NCBI RefSeq assembly: GCF_027595985.1
Contig: NC_073313.1
Span: 82,190,494 to 82,254,493 of the forward strand
Source of the DNA: Sorex araneus
Taxonomy: Eukaryota; Chordata; Mammalia; Eulipotyphla; Soricidae
Length of the DNA stretch: 64,000 nucleotides
Direction of reading: 5' to 3'
The first letter of the stretch is position 1. Every line of letters begins with the position of its first letter. Under the pieces are notes generated by a model. The model ran no database searches, was not told the origin of the DNA, and worked only from the letters and a program-made list of their open reading frames with translations. The position numbers were made by a program, and so were the translations under genes. Positions 40,879 through 51,790 of the stretch are shown here, in pieces.

Positions 40879-41122
40879 GTATCACTGTCACTGTCATCCC
40901 GTTGCTCATTATTTGCTCAAGCGGGCACCAGTAACATCTCCATTTTGAGACTTGTTACTGTTTTTGGCATATCGAATACACCACGGGTAGCTTGCCAGGC
41001 TCTGCTGTGGGGGCAGAATACTCTCGGTAGCTTGCCGGGCTCTCCGAGAGGGACAGGGGAATCAAACCCGGGTCAGCCATGTGAAAGGCGAAAGCCCAAC
41101 TGCTGTGCTATCGCTCCAGCCC
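40879..41122 (-). mobile_element. Long-type SINE nested in an older SINE
   Basis: ATCACTGTCACTGTCATCCC to GTGCTATCGCTCCAGCCC, complete. TA-rich runs lie on both sides (40845-40878 and 41123-41217). Confidence 0.92.
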
Positions 41123-41217
41123 TTATTTTATATAATATGCATAATTATATAATATTATAGTCATGTACAATGTATGTCATATATAGTATATGTAATACAT
41201 ATATATTATATATATTA
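41123..41217. repeat. AT-rich low-complexity run
   Basis: TATAATATG and TATATATTAT units, with ATATGTAATACATATATA palindromic segments, beside the nested SINE. Confidence 0.8.
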
Positions 41218-41349
41218 TTGGCTCTGTGCTCAGAAGTGATCTTTGGCTGTGCTCAGGAGGCTCTGTGTGGTACTGGGGATTCGAATCAGGACCACTGTTG
41301 ATGCAGTTGCATGCAAGTACCTTACCTCCTGTACTATCTCTCTAGCCTG

Positions 41350-42174
41350 CGTGGAACTCTTTTTTTCCTGTGAATATATGTGCATTAATTTCAGGCTCTG
41401 GCTTGGGACGGGAGGGTTGCAGTCCCTCCCTGATTGGAGACCTCTCTGAGTTCTTTTAAAGGGTTTCTGGGGGGAGGTGGGACCCCGAAGAGACAGTTGC
41501 TTCTCAGCAGTGTTAGAGATGAACCAGAGCTTTTAGTTTTCAGGCTGAGTTGACTCTGACAGCTGGCACAGATATTCTTCCTGTTGGGGAGCAGGTTGCT
41601 CATTGGAAAGGGGAATGCTGGCCAGTAGGAGTTCAGCAGGGGGTGGCGGGGTTGGGGGTGCCTGAGGCCTGACAGCTGTGCTGTTAGAGGCTTCAGGCTC
41701 CTGTTTCCTTGGAAGGACTTGGATCCCCTTGGGGAGTTATGCCTGACCTGAGGATGTTCAAGGTCCTGCTTGGGGTGTAGACTGAAGTCTGGAGCCTTTC
41801 AGAAACACTTGCCAAGGTGCGAAAGACAATGCCGAGCCTGCTTTTGGCTTTGGCGTCCCCTCCTCCGGTACATCCTTAAGTAACCTTTCAAAAGGAAGAC
41901 AGACCTTTATAGCAACCTGGAGTGCCTCTTTTACACTTGAACTTTGAGATCCTGGGGAGGTGGGGTTAAAAAAGGATGAATTTTCTGCAGATTCGGACTG
42001 CAGGGTGTGACCGTGTTCCAGTCTTCCACTAAAGGATGTGGCTTTGTTTGACCAAGGCCCTGGAGACTTACTGACTTCAAAAATGGACAGCACTGTTCAT
42101 TCAGGGGAAAAAGGAAACAGATTGTGTGATTTCTTTTCATACAGTAATCACAATTAGCTCTTTTATAATTTTAT
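41350..42174. other. Unique intronic stretch
   Basis: No repeat recognised. Moderately GC-rich and well balanced. Confidence 0.45.
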
Positions 42175-42175
42175 C

Positions 42176-42338
42176 ATTTGGGGGGTCACATCTGGCAGTG
42201 CTTAAGACTTATTCCTAGCTCTCTATGTTCTGTGCTCAGGGCTTATTCCGAGCTCCATGCTCAGGGGTCACTTCTGGCAGTCCTCTGGGGTTGATTGTGT
42301 GCAAGGCAAGTACCTTAACTCCTGTGTCTCTCTGGCTC
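42176..42338 (-). mobile_element. Older short-type SINE
   Basis: GGGGTCACATCTGGCAGTGC and CAGGGGTCACTTCTGGCAGT lead to TGTGTCTCTCTGGC. The B box is deleted, and an internal GCTCTCTATGTTCTGTGC is extra. Confidence 0.72.
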
Positions 42339-42399
42339 AACCTTTTTATTTTTATCTTGTGTATAGTCATTGGCTCTGGGGATGAAAACGCAATTATAT

Positions 42400-42748
42400 T
42401 TTTATTTGGGGGGCTTCGGGGACCACACCTGCCAGTGCTTAGGGTCTATTCCTGACTCTATTCAGATTAACTCCTGGCAGTGCTTAGGGAACTGTATGCA
42501 GTGCCAGGGATTCAGCCACATGAAAGGCAGGTACTACCAAGGTATGTACCAAGAAAGTACTATCTCGGGGCTGGAGCGATAGCACAACGGGTAGGGCATT
42601 TGCTTTGCACGAGGCCGACCCAGGTTCGATTCCCAGCATCCTGTATGGTCCCCTGAGCACCGCCGAGGGTAATTCCTGAGTGCAGAGCCAGGAGTGACAG
42701 ACACAAAAAGCAAAAGAAAAAAAAAGAAAATATTATCTCTCTGGCCCC
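42400..42748 (-). mobile_element. Old short-type SINE split by a young opposite-strand copy
   Basis: The left part 42400-42566 ends AGTACTATCTC. The head resumes at 42731 with AATATTATCTCTCTGGCCCC. Confidence 0.8.
42567..42730 (+). mobile_element. Young short-type SINE nested in an older one
   Basis: GGGGCTGGAGCGATAGCACA, B box GGTTCGATTCCC and an A-rich tail. The body end is deleted (GAGTGACAGACAC). Confidence 0.95.
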
Positions 42749-42839
42749 AACTGCAATTCTAGTATGTTTTCAGTTCTTTGGTGCCATGCAGCAATAATTA
42801 TAAATGTGTTTGACAGGACTTTTGAACTTAAAGAGCTAC

Positions 42840-42918
42840 TCTTTTGGGGCAGGAGTGGGAAAATTGAAGCCCCCGTCCTTGCAAGGTAAATGTTCTACTG
42901 CTGAGCTATGTCCCCTTC
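42840..42918 (-). mobile_element. Possible fragment of a different tRNA-derived SINE
   Basis: GTTCTACTGCTGAGCTATGT with a CC-rich end resembles the piece at 1632-1703, not the dominant family. Confidence 0.3.
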
Positions 42919-42949
42919 CCAAAGAGCTACTCTGTATAATTATGTTAGA

Positions 42950-43485
42950 CTTTTTAAGGTCAATTCTAGGTTTATAATACAGTTGAGTGGAAAGTACAGT
43001 GTTCCCATGTAGCTATTGCTCCTCTCCCCATCCCGCATACAGACTCTATTACTGTCCCCCACCAGAATGATGCACTTGTTAAAACTGATATACCTGCAGT
43101 CAATATTTTGTAATTTTACTCAAAGTTCATCTTATACCTTAGCAATTTGGAATGTTACCCAAAGTTCGTTGTGAATGCTCATAGCATATTTTAGATGGCT
43201 CTCCTGAGGTGATATATTCTATAGGTTGGACCCTGTATAATAGTAGGTGTCTTTTTTTAAGAAGTCTGTTTTTAAGATGTTTTCCACTATTCTCAAAACT
43301 CTCTGCTGTTACTTATTCCTCTCTTTTCCCATCCCTGAACCCCTGGGGGTCTTTTTACTGTCTCCATATCCAGAATGTCATGTACTTACTTGAAATCATA
43401 TAGCAGGTAACCTTTTTCATATTGGCTTTGTTTACTCAGTAATGTTCATTTGAACTTTCTCCTTGTCTTGTCATGGCTTGACAAT
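42950..43485 (-). mobile_element. Ancient L1 (L1M-like) 3' region
   Basis: CCCACCAGAATGATGCACTT, TTTTTACTGTCTCCATATCC, CAGAATGTCATGTACTTAC and TTGTCTTGTCATGGCTTGAC read as the reverse of an old mammalian L1 3' UTR. Confidence 0.72.
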
Positions 43486-43508
43486 CCTTTCTTTCCTTTC
43501 CTTTTCTT

Positions 43509-43682
43509 CTTTTTTTTGTTTTTTTTGGGTCACACCTGGCTGTGCACAGGGGTCACTCCTGGCTCTGCACTCAGGAATTACCCCTGACAGTGCTCAGGGG
43601 ACCATATGGGATACTGGAATCGAACCTGGGCTGGCTGCATGCAAAGCAAACACCCTACCCGTTGTGCTATCACTCCAGCCCC
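43509..43682 (-). mobile_element. Young short-type SINE in a pyrimidine tract
   Basis: CTTTCCTTTTCTT lies on both sides, and body and head are near consensus. One G is lost at the B box (ACTGGAATCGAACC). Confidence 0.93.
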
Positions 43683-43754
43683 TCCTTTCCTTTTCTTATT
43701 GCTTTTCTTTCTCATTTCTTCTCTTTCTTCCTCTTCCCCCCCTTTCCCTCCTTC

Positions 43755-43852
43755 CAGAGCTTACTCTGTGCTTAGGAGCCATAAACTGCCCAGGAATCAA
43801 ACCCAAGTATGGAAGGCAATGGGTAGCCCAGAGGCTATCTTTCCAGCCCTTT
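43755..43852 (-). mobile_element. Degraded older short-type SINE
   Basis: AGAGCTTACTCTGTGCTTAG, GGAATCAAACCCAAGTATGG and ATCTTTCCAGCCC are in order. Short. Confidence 0.5.
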
Positions 43853-43882
43853 GGCTCTCCCTCACTCCCTTCTTTCCTTCCC

Positions 43883-43990
43883 TTCCCACACCCAGCAGTG
43901 ATCGGATCTTACTCTTGGCTTTGTGTTCAAGGATCACTTCCGGTGGTGGTGCTTAGGAGACCATATGTAGTGTTGGGGACAGAAGAAGGC
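43883..43990 (-). mobile_element. Older short-type SINE, head missing
   Basis: CCCACACCCAGCAGTGATCG and GGAGACCATATGTAGTGTTG. It breaks off at the B-box position. Confidence 0.62.
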
Positions 43991-44004
43991 TTGGCTCTTG
44001 GACT

Positions 44005-44047
44005 GTTTAGGTCATACAGTGGGTAGAGTGCTTGCCTTGGACATTTT
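44005..44047 (+). mobile_element. Short-type SINE head fragment cut by an insertion
   Basis: TCATACAGTGGGTAGAGTGCT matches the A-box half. The rest of that copy is not found beyond the inserted element. Confidence 0.6.
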
Positions 44048-44169
44048 TTGGCTATACCCGGTAGTGTTCAGGGCTTTCGTCATGGCTCTGCAGTTAGAGA
44101 TACAGGGGATCGAACCTGGGTTTATCACATGTAATGCAACCAACCTTGCAGCTGTCTATTGCTTCTGTG
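44048..44169 (-). mobile_element. Older short-type SINE with 13-bp target duplication
   Basis: CCTTGGACATTTT (44035-44047) and CCCTGGACATTTT (44170-44182) flank it. The body reads TATACCCGGTAGTGTTCAGG and GGGGATCGAACCTGGG. Confidence 0.85.
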
Positions 44170-44182
44170 CCCTGGACATTTT

Positions 44183-46050
44183 GATTACATATTGCCGTTA
44201 GCGCTGTAGTGTTTAAAGGAGATCCTTCCTGGTCATGGGTTTTCCTGGACTTACTGAAAATTCACTTTTATTAACATGATTCTGGTGAAAGGGGAAGTCG
44301 GAAGTCATCGATCAACTAAGTGTGCAACTGCCAGTTAACTTACAGAATGTACAAACCTTGCAGGTAAGTCTGGTCAATTCTGCTCCCAACACAACCTGTT
44401 CATTCCTAAACTTGACTGCACTGTGCATAGTAAAACCATGAGGCTTATGGGAAATGTGGAGGTAGGTCACAGTACTAAAAACCTTCAATAACACATTAAA
44501 AAAAATCAGGAGCTAATAAAAGCAGCACTTTCTTTTACACATGCTGAGAGGTTAAGAAATGTACAAATACTAAAATAATGGCACTTTTCCTTAAATACCT
44601 GGTTTACATGTACTCATAGGTGTCTGGAGGGCTGCAGTTTTAAGTGATTGTGAAATGGTAGGAGGACAGGTATCTGCAGTCAGATGGAAAACTGTGACAC
44701 TAACTGTGAATAGGCTTGACTCCAAGCACCCAACTAGATAGCCCCTGGGTGTTTGTACCTGATGCACGTGTACTCTGATTTTTTTTGGGGGGGGTGTATT
44801 TCTAGATGATTTGCTCAGCTGCTTGCAGTTTTCTGCAGTTACCAAGTGAAACAAATGTGAAATTCACATTAGGTTCATATTGTTCAGTTAAGTTAACATG
44901 GTGAAATACACATCATGCTCCACTTGTTATTTAAGCTCGTGAAATTCACATCTTGCTCAACTTATGTAACTTAACATGGTGAAATTCACATGGTGTGCAA
45001 ATTGTTGAATGTCTCAATCACATGAGCACAAATGCACATTTTTCAAAGGACCCTTGCAGAGTGCCTTCATATCTTTTGTTGCATTGTCTAATACAGGTTC
45101 AGGGCAGTCTCATAGTAGCTACTTGCTTAGGACCTCTTTTGTACGTGCTACCCAAGAGTGCTGGAATCTAAAGCCCGTTGATCAGCGCTCTTATCAGTCA
45201 CTTCCTCCACCAGGAGCCTTTTGTACTGGTTGTGCAGCTGAACTCAACTAATTAGCTCTGGTTCTGTGGTTTTCTTTTCTGTGGGAAGTGAGGAGAGGGG
45301 CGAGGGGAGATTGCCAGGTTATTCCAAGACCCGTTACTTAATCAAAATTAAGCTCATATTGATGGAGCATTGGTCAGGGCTGAGGATGAGGAGAGAGTCC
45401 AGATCCCCATTTACCACCGGTTTGAGGCCTCACATAGACTCTCTTCATAGGTAATTGAAAGCATATTGGACCCTACTTAACAGGAAGGTATTCACTTATG
45501 TCTGTATCTCTTTTTCTGTACATTCCTCCCCTCCCTACCCTTGTGCATTACAGAAACAGTTGTTGCAGAGAAAAAAAAAACTTTGGATCACCTTAAGACT
45601 TATTTTCAAATGGAAAAACAACACCTTCAGAATTTATTTTCAAAAATAGACATTCACATTGCATATAAATACATAGACAAATGCTATAACAACAACAACA
45701 ACAAAATGAGGGCCTTCTGTTCTAGGAAATCAATACCTTATTTTTAGTTTGGAAGGAGGTATTCTTCACAAAATAAAAAATCTGCTGTGCGTGTATCATT
45801 TCCGATTACCCCTCCTCTTCCCACTAGTGATGCATTGAATGCAGAGTAGTTTTCTTTTCTTGGAATGCTGTGGGTTTTTTTTTCCCTTGTAGATTGACTG
45901 ATCCACACATATTCTTAGCCTTATACCACCTTGCAATGCAGAAGTGTCATCAAATTTATGGCACTTTTGCTATACTAGTTCCCTGCATTTAGAACCTGAC
46001 ACTTTTAAAGGTCTTGTAAAGAAGATTCAGGACTCTTAGAGTCAAAGCAG
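44183..46050. other. Long SINE-free intronic stretch
   Basis: It contains the GTGAA/TTCAC tandem array at 44857-44990, an (AAC)n run at 45688-45703 and otherwise unique AT-rich sequence. Confidence 0.5.
44857..45000. repeat. Degenerate ~40-bp tandem array with palindromic core
   Basis: GTGAAATTCAC or one-base variants begin at 44857, 44901, 44939 and 44979 (spacings 44, 38, 40). Linkers share TTAACATG and CACATC(A/T)TGCTC segments. Confidence 0.8.
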
Positions 46051-46053
46051 TCC

Positions 46054-46194
46054 ATTTGGGTGGGGCTGCACCCAGTGATGTTCAGGACTTACTCCTCTCT
46101 CTGTGCTCAGGGGTTACTTCTGTAGTTCGAGGAATCAATCCAGATTTGGATACACAGAAGACCAGCAACTTAATCCCTACACTCTTCAGTCCCA
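46054..46194 (-). mobile_element. Older short-type SINE, degraded
   Basis: GGGCTGCACCCAGTGATGTT, GTGCTCAGGGGTTACTTCTG and CACTCTTCAGTCCC are in order. Mid-body deletion. Confidence 0.65.
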
Positions 46195-46289
46195 AAACAG
46201 TCAGAGTTTTTTATGGATTCCCAGATTTCACTGTTCTTAGGGGCTCTTTACTTGCCTAGAGAAACACCCTGTTTTAGGCAGGGAAAGTA

Positions 46290-46441
46290 ATGGCTTAGGG
46301 GTTACTTGAACTCAGGAATCACTCCTGGCAGTGCTCTGGGGACCATAAGAGATATCGGGAAAAAAAGAGATATCGGGGATCAAATCTGCATCAGCCATGT
46401 GCAAGGCAAGCACCTTATCCACTGAACTGTCACTCTGGCCC
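46290..46441 (-). mobile_element. Short-type SINE, tail side lost, small internal duplication
   Basis: GAACTCAGGAATCACTCCTG, then AGAGATATCGGG repeated around a short A run, then head CTGTCACTCTGGCCC. Confidence 0.8.
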
Positions 46442-46473
46442 AAAGCACAATCTTTTTTAAAAATTAATTTTTT

Positions 46474-46656
46474 AGGGGCCAGATAGATATACGTTCAGTG
46501 GATAATATGCTTGCTGCTTGCCCTGCACGAGGCCATCCTGCTAACCTGCGTTCTATCCCCAGCATCCCATATGAGTACCACCAGGAATAATTTCTAAGTA
46601 AAGAGCCAGGAGTTACCCCTGCGTATCACCTGGTGTGGCCCCTAAACAAAAATAAA
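46474..46656 (+). mobile_element. Older short-type SINE
   Basis: GGGGCCAGATAGATATACGT, CCCCAGCATCCCATATGAG and AAGAGCCAGGAGTTACCCCT are in order. There is an extra CTTGCTG in the head. Confidence 0.85.
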
Positions 46657-46939
46657 TTATTTTTAATTTTATTTACTCATTTTCTGGGGAGTAACCATAA
46701 TCTTTCTCACTCTAGGAGATATGCTTACTCTTTTAGATCATGCCGTCTCCTCACAACCCCCTGGGGCTCTAGCATCCCTTTGCCAAGTCTCATTTCCAGC
46801 CACTAACAGAAACTTATTGGTTGCAGGATGCCACAGAGTGGTTGGTAATATGACTTACCTGGGGAATGATTGGAGATTTGTCTGTGGGCATTCTTGTCTT
46901 CTTCAGGCTTAGGTCATCTTTAAGAGTGTTGGCTTTGCT

Positions 46940-47104
46940 GGCCAGAGGTATAGTTCAGCGGGTAGGGCATTTGCCTTGCATGTGGCCGACCATGATCTCC
47001 AGCACCTCAGCTATATGGTCTCGTGAGTCCACCAGGAGTGATCCCTGAGCACAAAACCAGGAGTAAGCCCTGAGCATCACCAGGTATGGCCTACCAAAAA
47101 AGAA
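46940..47104 (+). mobile_element. Short-type SINE
   Basis: GGCCAGAGGTATAGTTCAGC, GGTAGGGCATTTGCCTTGC and CCACCAGGAGTGATCCCTGA are in order. The B box is eroded (CATGATCTCCAGC). Confidence 0.87.
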
Positions 47105-47144
47105 TTTAGGTTCTGTATGAGAGAGAGAGAGTGAGTGAGTGAGA

Positions 47145-47272
47145 ACAGGGGTTCAGGTGCTTACTGAGCAGCCTGCAAACCCTAGTTGAAATCCCTGCCA
47201 TGCCATATGGCACCTCACACGCCACTAGCAGTTACTCCTAAATAAGCCAGGAATAGCCCCAAAATAAAGCGT
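47145..47272 (+). mobile_element. Degraded older short-type SINE
   Basis: CCCTAGTTGAAATCCCTGCC and AGCAGTTACTCCTAAATAAG are in order. The head is unrecognisable, and a GAGA/GTGA run precedes it. Confidence 0.5.
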
Positions 47273-47464
47273 TAAGGCACTGAAACCACAGAGTATGGAA
47301 TTACAATTCTTGGAATGGTACAAATGGGCAAATCCTAGAGAATGAGTGAAGGATCAGTGAATACCTGGAACTTTGGGAATGACGACTAGGTTTGGGTCTG
47401 CTTATTTTTCAGAGAAGGAATAATGAAAATGTTCTAATATTTGTCACGATAACCATTGTACAAT

Positions 47465-47523
47465 TGACTATAAACTATTGTATTATATACTATATATAAT
47501 ATATATTTACATATGTATATAAG
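47465..47523. repeat. AT-rich low-complexity run
   Basis: TATTATATACTATATATAAT and ATATGTATATAAG units. Confidence 0.75.
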
Positions 47524-47533
47524 AACCGTATGT

Positions 47534-47690
47534 ATGTTTTTTTTCATTTGGGTCACACCCAGTGGTGCTCAGAGCTTCCTCCTGATTCTGCTCAGGGATT
47601 ACTGTTGGTGATGTCTATGTGGTGCCAGGGATCACAATGGGATCATCCTTATGCAAGGCAAGTGCCTTAACCCTTGTCATTCACCCTTGT
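47534..47690 (-). mobile_element. Older short-type SINE with 13-bp terminal duplication
   Basis: GGGTCACACCCAGTGGTGCT through CCCTTGTCATTCA, which is repeated in tandem (47671-47683 and 47684-47696). Confidence 0.8.
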
Positions 47691-47696
47691 CATTCA

Positions 47697-48065
47697 CTTC
47701 TTTCTTTATTTCACTAAGAATAATTGCCTCCCAGTCTATCGATTTTGTTCTAAAGGGCACAGTTTCCTCTTTTCATGACAGAGCTGTATTCCCTTGAGTC
47801 TGGGGACCACAGCCTCTTTCTCCAGGCATCTGTACACAGGCATTTTGGGAAAACACCTTGTAGTGCCTATGATGAATAAAGCTTTTATGAATCCAGAGAT
47901 GCAAATATCCTTTCCAATGAGTGTTTTCATGCCCTTCCCATAAATGCCTAGGAATGGTATTGCTGGAGCTTATGAAGTTTCTACTTTCAGTTTTGGAAGG
48001 ACTCACTATACTGGTTTTCCATTGTGGTTGTAGTGACAGGCATTCCTGCTGTGTGCTAGACTTGA
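47697..48065 (-). mobile_element. L1 ORF2 C-terminal fragment, antisense
   Basis: GCAAATATCCTTTCCAATGA, TTCCCATAAATGCCTAGGAA and GGAATGGTATTGCTGGAGC are the reverse of the L1 ORF2 C-terminus, degenerate and without an intact frame. Confidence 0.72.
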
Positions 48066-48113
48066 AATGGACGAGTTGGATGATATCCAAATCATACCTA
48101 AACATTAAGAAAT

Positions 48114-48304
48114 GGGGCTGGAGCGATAGCACAGCGGGTAGGGCGTTTGTTTGCCTTGCACGTGGCTGACCCGGTTCGATTCCCAGCATCCCATATGATT
48201 CCCTGAGCACTGCCAGGAGCAATTCCTGAGTGCAGAGCCAGGAGTAATCCCTGAGCATTGCTGGGTGAGATCCAAAAAGCAAAAAAAAAAAAAAAAAAAA
48301 AAAA
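48114..48304 (+). mobile_element. Young short-type SINE with long A tail
   Basis: GGCTGGAGCGATAGCACAGC, B box GGTTCGATTCCC and a tail of about 24 A. There is a GTTT duplication in the head (GCGTTTGTTTGCC). AAGAAATGG flanks both sides. Confidence 0.96.
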
Positions 48305-48339
48305 GAAATGGCACTGTTTCTGGAGCTTCCCTGTCACTT

Positions 48340-48545
48340 CTGAGCTCTGACTTTGACAAGTTCTTTAGTAACTTGTTGTCAGGGTTCCTATAATGGGTGG
48401 GGCAGAGGGGCAGGATCCCAGTTCTGGCCCCTCTTTTATAAAGTTGTGATGTTCAGAAGAGCTGATGGAGATTACACAGTGTCTGGTCTGGTATGTGACG
48501 AAGAGCAAGTGCTCAATGTGCATTGCTGGCTCTTGGCATTGGTGT
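48340..48545 (+). mobile_element. MIR relic
   Basis: TTGACAAGTTCTTTAGTAAC, ACACAGTGTCTGGTCTGGTA and GCAAGTGCTCAATGTGCATT follow the MIR core and 3' end. Confidence 0.62.
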
Positions 48546-48549
48546 CATC

Positions 48550-49410
48550 ACAGGGTTTGAAGGCCTGACTGATAGATGGTATTCACGCCAGGACCACAAC
48601 GACACAAAGACAGGAAATAGGTAGCAGTGGCCTTAAACATTCAATTATGCATTCGGCCATGGCAGTACCGGAAATGAGCAATACCGGACAATGTAATGAG
48701 GCCATCAGAATGGATAGTAATGGGAGATGAGGTCATATAGGGTGTGGGGGAGACCCATAGGCTTGGAAAAGACTCCTGGTGCTGATGTGAGAGAGGAAAT
48801 TGTATTAAAAAGGCTGCTCTGCCATCACTGACAATAGATGTGGCTTTGGCTCTGGGCTGTAAGCTCTGGGCTTCTGAACCTCCCCCTTAACTTCCTTCTG
48901 ATTCCGTTGGAGGCCACAATTTCACAGTCACAGGGACCCTGGCATAGATTAGCATCCTTGGCCATCTTTTCCTCTCTTTCCCTAATGTCTCCCATCCCTA
49001 GAGTCTCAAGGATCCTTAAGGTAGTTTACATCAGCAGAGTTCAAGTATAGCTTTCCTAGGGAACTGGAAGAGCAATCCAGACCAGAATGGATGGAAGGGC
49101 TGGAATTGAAAAGAGCCAGGGCTAGAGGTAGAGTAAAACACCGACAGGAACCCTCATCCATTTGCCATGTGGAAGGTCATTTAGAAACAGTGTCTACACC
49201 TCACATTATGGTCTAGGTTTATGCTTGTGGACTCCCTCTCTTCTGTGTTCCTTGTAAGGGGAAGACAGTATTGGAGCTAGTCACCTCCCTGTGCCCCTGA
49301 ACTCCTTAAGACATGGGGAACTGAGGAACCCCAATGAAGAAAGGTTCTTTTTGCAAGGGGGCCAGGTTGTCACCGAGTGTGCCAAGAACTACAGGCCATG
49401 GATTCATTGT
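48550..49410. other. Unique intronic stretch
   Basis: No repeat recognised. Confidence 0.45.
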
Positions 49411-49416
49411 TGGTTT

Positions 49417-49577
49417 GTTTTGGGGTCACACCAAGTAGTGCTAAGGGTTTATTCATGAATCTAAGCTCTCCGGGCTTACTGCTGGCGGGCTTAAAGGACC
49501 CTATGCAGTGCCATCAAACCCAGGTTGCTTGCATGCAAGGCAAACTCTGTAAGCTCTGAACTCTCTCTCTGGTCCAA
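49417..49577 (-). mobile_element. Older short-type SINE
   Basis: GGGGTCACACCAAGTAGTGC, CTTACTGCTGGCGGGCTTAA and CTCTCTCTCTGGTCC are in order. The B box is shortened. Confidence 0.78.
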
Positions 49578-49644
49578 TACTTTTGTTCTTTTCAGCAAGC
49601 TTTTTGGTCATTTCCAGGCTGCCTTTCAGTTACTTGGGGTAGTG

Positions 49645-49645
<1 letters not shown>

Positions 49646-49700
<55 letters not shown>

Positions 49701-49706
49701 TGTGTA
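49646..49706 (+). repeat. (TG)n microsatellite
   Basis: About 30 TG units with one TA interruption, the longest TG tract of the window. Confidence 0.95.
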
Positions 49707-49709
49707 CGG

Positions 49710-50848
49710 ATTCTGTTTGATAGCCTGATATAGCCAGGAGAATCCAGAGGCTGCCACCTGCTATGTGAACTATCACTAAGAAACAGCTTGGTATTATCAT
49801 TTCCTAAAGCGGTGTTTGTGTTGGGTTCACCTGTGGAAGCCACAGAGAGGCACTCTCCAGACCCACATGCACACCGGGTCAGATCCAGGCCTTGCACTCC
49901 CAGAAGTGTGGCCAGGACAAGGACCAGGGCCCGGGAGTGGGAAGCCCTGTTACCCTGGGCAGCTGAAGAGAGCCCTGGAGGTCAGAGGCGGGCTCTCTGC
50001 CACCCACCCGGGCCCCTCCCAAGCCTCATGTCTGTCCATCAGCTGCCAGGCTGCCGAGCACAAGGGCTGCACCTTGGCTTCGAGCCAGTGGAGAGCTGAG
50101 AGCCTGTGACTTTAAGACTTGGCCCTTTTCAGTTCTCTTTGTTCAGAAGAAAGTTTCATCCTGGCTCCCTTCAGTGGCTGCCGAGGATTAGGAGAACCCT
50201 GGGGAGTCTTGGCTTTAGGACAGCTCTCAAAGCTTTGCTGGGAAGTTAGAAGAGGGGCCATTTCTCTCGGTCTTATTTTAAGTGACGTTTCTTCTCTGCC
50301 TTCCTCATCTGAGTTTTTACTGGTGTGAACCCTTCCTCCATAATCCCCTGGTGGACCTTTGTGATTCGGCAGCTCTGGAGGGGATTAAACCCATATCTGG
50401 ACCCATAAAATAGTCTAAGGCCTGCTGAAATGAACAATGTGAAGGAGGGTTCCAATTCACATGCTGGCCTTTAATAGTATCCCCGTTCGAGTCACTGCTT
50501 ACTTTCCTGGGTTATAGCATTGCTCATTTTCCCCCACCCCCTGAGCCTCCCCCCCAAAAAAGTCTGCTTTTCAGTGACTAGAAAGAAGGGAGGCTTTGCT
50601 GTCATGAACACAGCTTACGAATGAGATCACTACATGGCCAAAGGCTATGGTATTCCCAAATAGGGCCATTTCCAGGAATGTATAACTGCTTGTAGTTTGT
50701 CTGGTTTAATATTCTTAAGAAATGGAAATTGCTTCCATTGTAAAGTGGTTTCCTGTCAAGCTCTTTTTTTCAGTGTCAATGGTTTTTACCTTTTAAAAAT
50801 ACTCTTTTATTCCATGAATAAGTTTAAATTGTTTATTTTGAATTGAAT
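49710..50848. other. Unique intronic stretch, locally GC-rich
   Basis: The segment 49830-50100 is GC-rich with several CpGs for an intronic position. No coding signature or repeat is seen. Confidence 0.45.
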
Positions 50849-50849
50849 T

Positions 50850-51027
50850 TCTTTTTTGGCTTGGGGGCTGTACAACCCAGCAGTGCTCAGGGGCTGCTCC
50901 TGATTCTTTGCTCAGAAAAAATTCCTGGTGGTGTTTTTTTGGGAGATCATACCCAGGGCCAGGGATCAAACCTGTGGTGACTGCGTGCAGCACCACGTCC
51001 TTAAACCCTGGACTATCTCTCCAGCCT
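50850..51027 (-). mobile_element. Older short-type SINE
   Basis: TTTTGGCTTGGGGGCTGTAC, CAGCAGTGCTCAGGGGCTGC and CTATCTCTCCAGCC are in order. Confidence 0.85.
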
Positions 51028-51544
51028 TTTAAATTGTCTAAAAATCTGATGGTATTACAATTGATGGCTGGATTTATACATTTTCAATAAAATGCTCTTT
51101 GGTAGAAATCTCCACAAATGCCTCTATCCATTTTGTCACCGTGTTCGCTTTGGTACCTGGAAACTGTGAACTGCTTCCATTAGAATTATTTCCTGGAAGA
51201 TACAGGGACAAATCAAAAGACAGTAAACTACTACATAGACACATATCGCGGGTGTGTGATTCAGCGTCTGTGATCTCACAATACACAAATGTTGGCGGGA
51301 CTGTCGCGATTGTATTAACCCTGTGAGATGCTTTGTCGTGGTTGATAGATGATATTTACAAATTGAGGTCTGAAATAGAAGCTTTGAATGTACTTTATTA
51401 TGCTGAAGGTAGAAGTAGAAGTGTTTATATTACTTGTTTTAGACTCTATTGGCCAACCAGGCAGCAAGAAATACACAGTCCCATAATAGACTACATCTCT
51501 TTCATAACAAGCCTGAAAATTCCTGGGGAGTTTTTCACAGACTA

Positions 51545-51790
51545 AACCAGTGTTTCCCAAAGTTTGCAATACCAGATTAGAGAGCTAATACTACAGGGAG
51601 GGTGCTTGCCTTTACGCATAGCTGACTAGGGGTCCGTCCCCAGCATTTGACATGGTCCTCTGAGCCCTGCCAGGAGTAAGCCCTGAGCACAGTCGAGTGT
51701 GCCCACCAAAACAAAAGTGAGCAATATTGCCTCCCCCACCTCTTCTGGAGCGCTGGACTGGAGGGGGAAGGGTGGTAGTAACCTTATCTG
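51545..51790 (+). mobile_element. Possible hAT-type DNA transposon relic split by a SINE
   Basis: CCAGTGTTTCCCAAAGTTTG ends at 51572. Past the SINE it resumes as GAGCAATATTGCCTCCCCCA and GGAGCGCTGGACTGGAGGGG, mirroring the end at 8384. Confidence 0.4.
51575..51717 (+). mobile_element. Older short-type SINE inside the hAT-like relic
   Basis: AGAGAGCTAATACTACAGGG, TCCGTCCCCAGCATTTGAC and GCCAGGAGTAAGCCCTGAG are in order. AAGTTTGCAATACC on the left resembles AAGTGAGCAATATTGCC on the right. Confidence 0.82.

Larger units (their letters stand above)
40807..41346 (-). mobile_element. Old short-type SINE split by a long-type SINE
   Basis: The tail-side piece (TTGGGGGCCACATCCAGGG) is at 40810-40830. 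The head half resumes at 41218 (GGCTCTGTGCTCAGAAGTG) and ends CTATCTCTCTAGCC. Confidence 0.7.
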
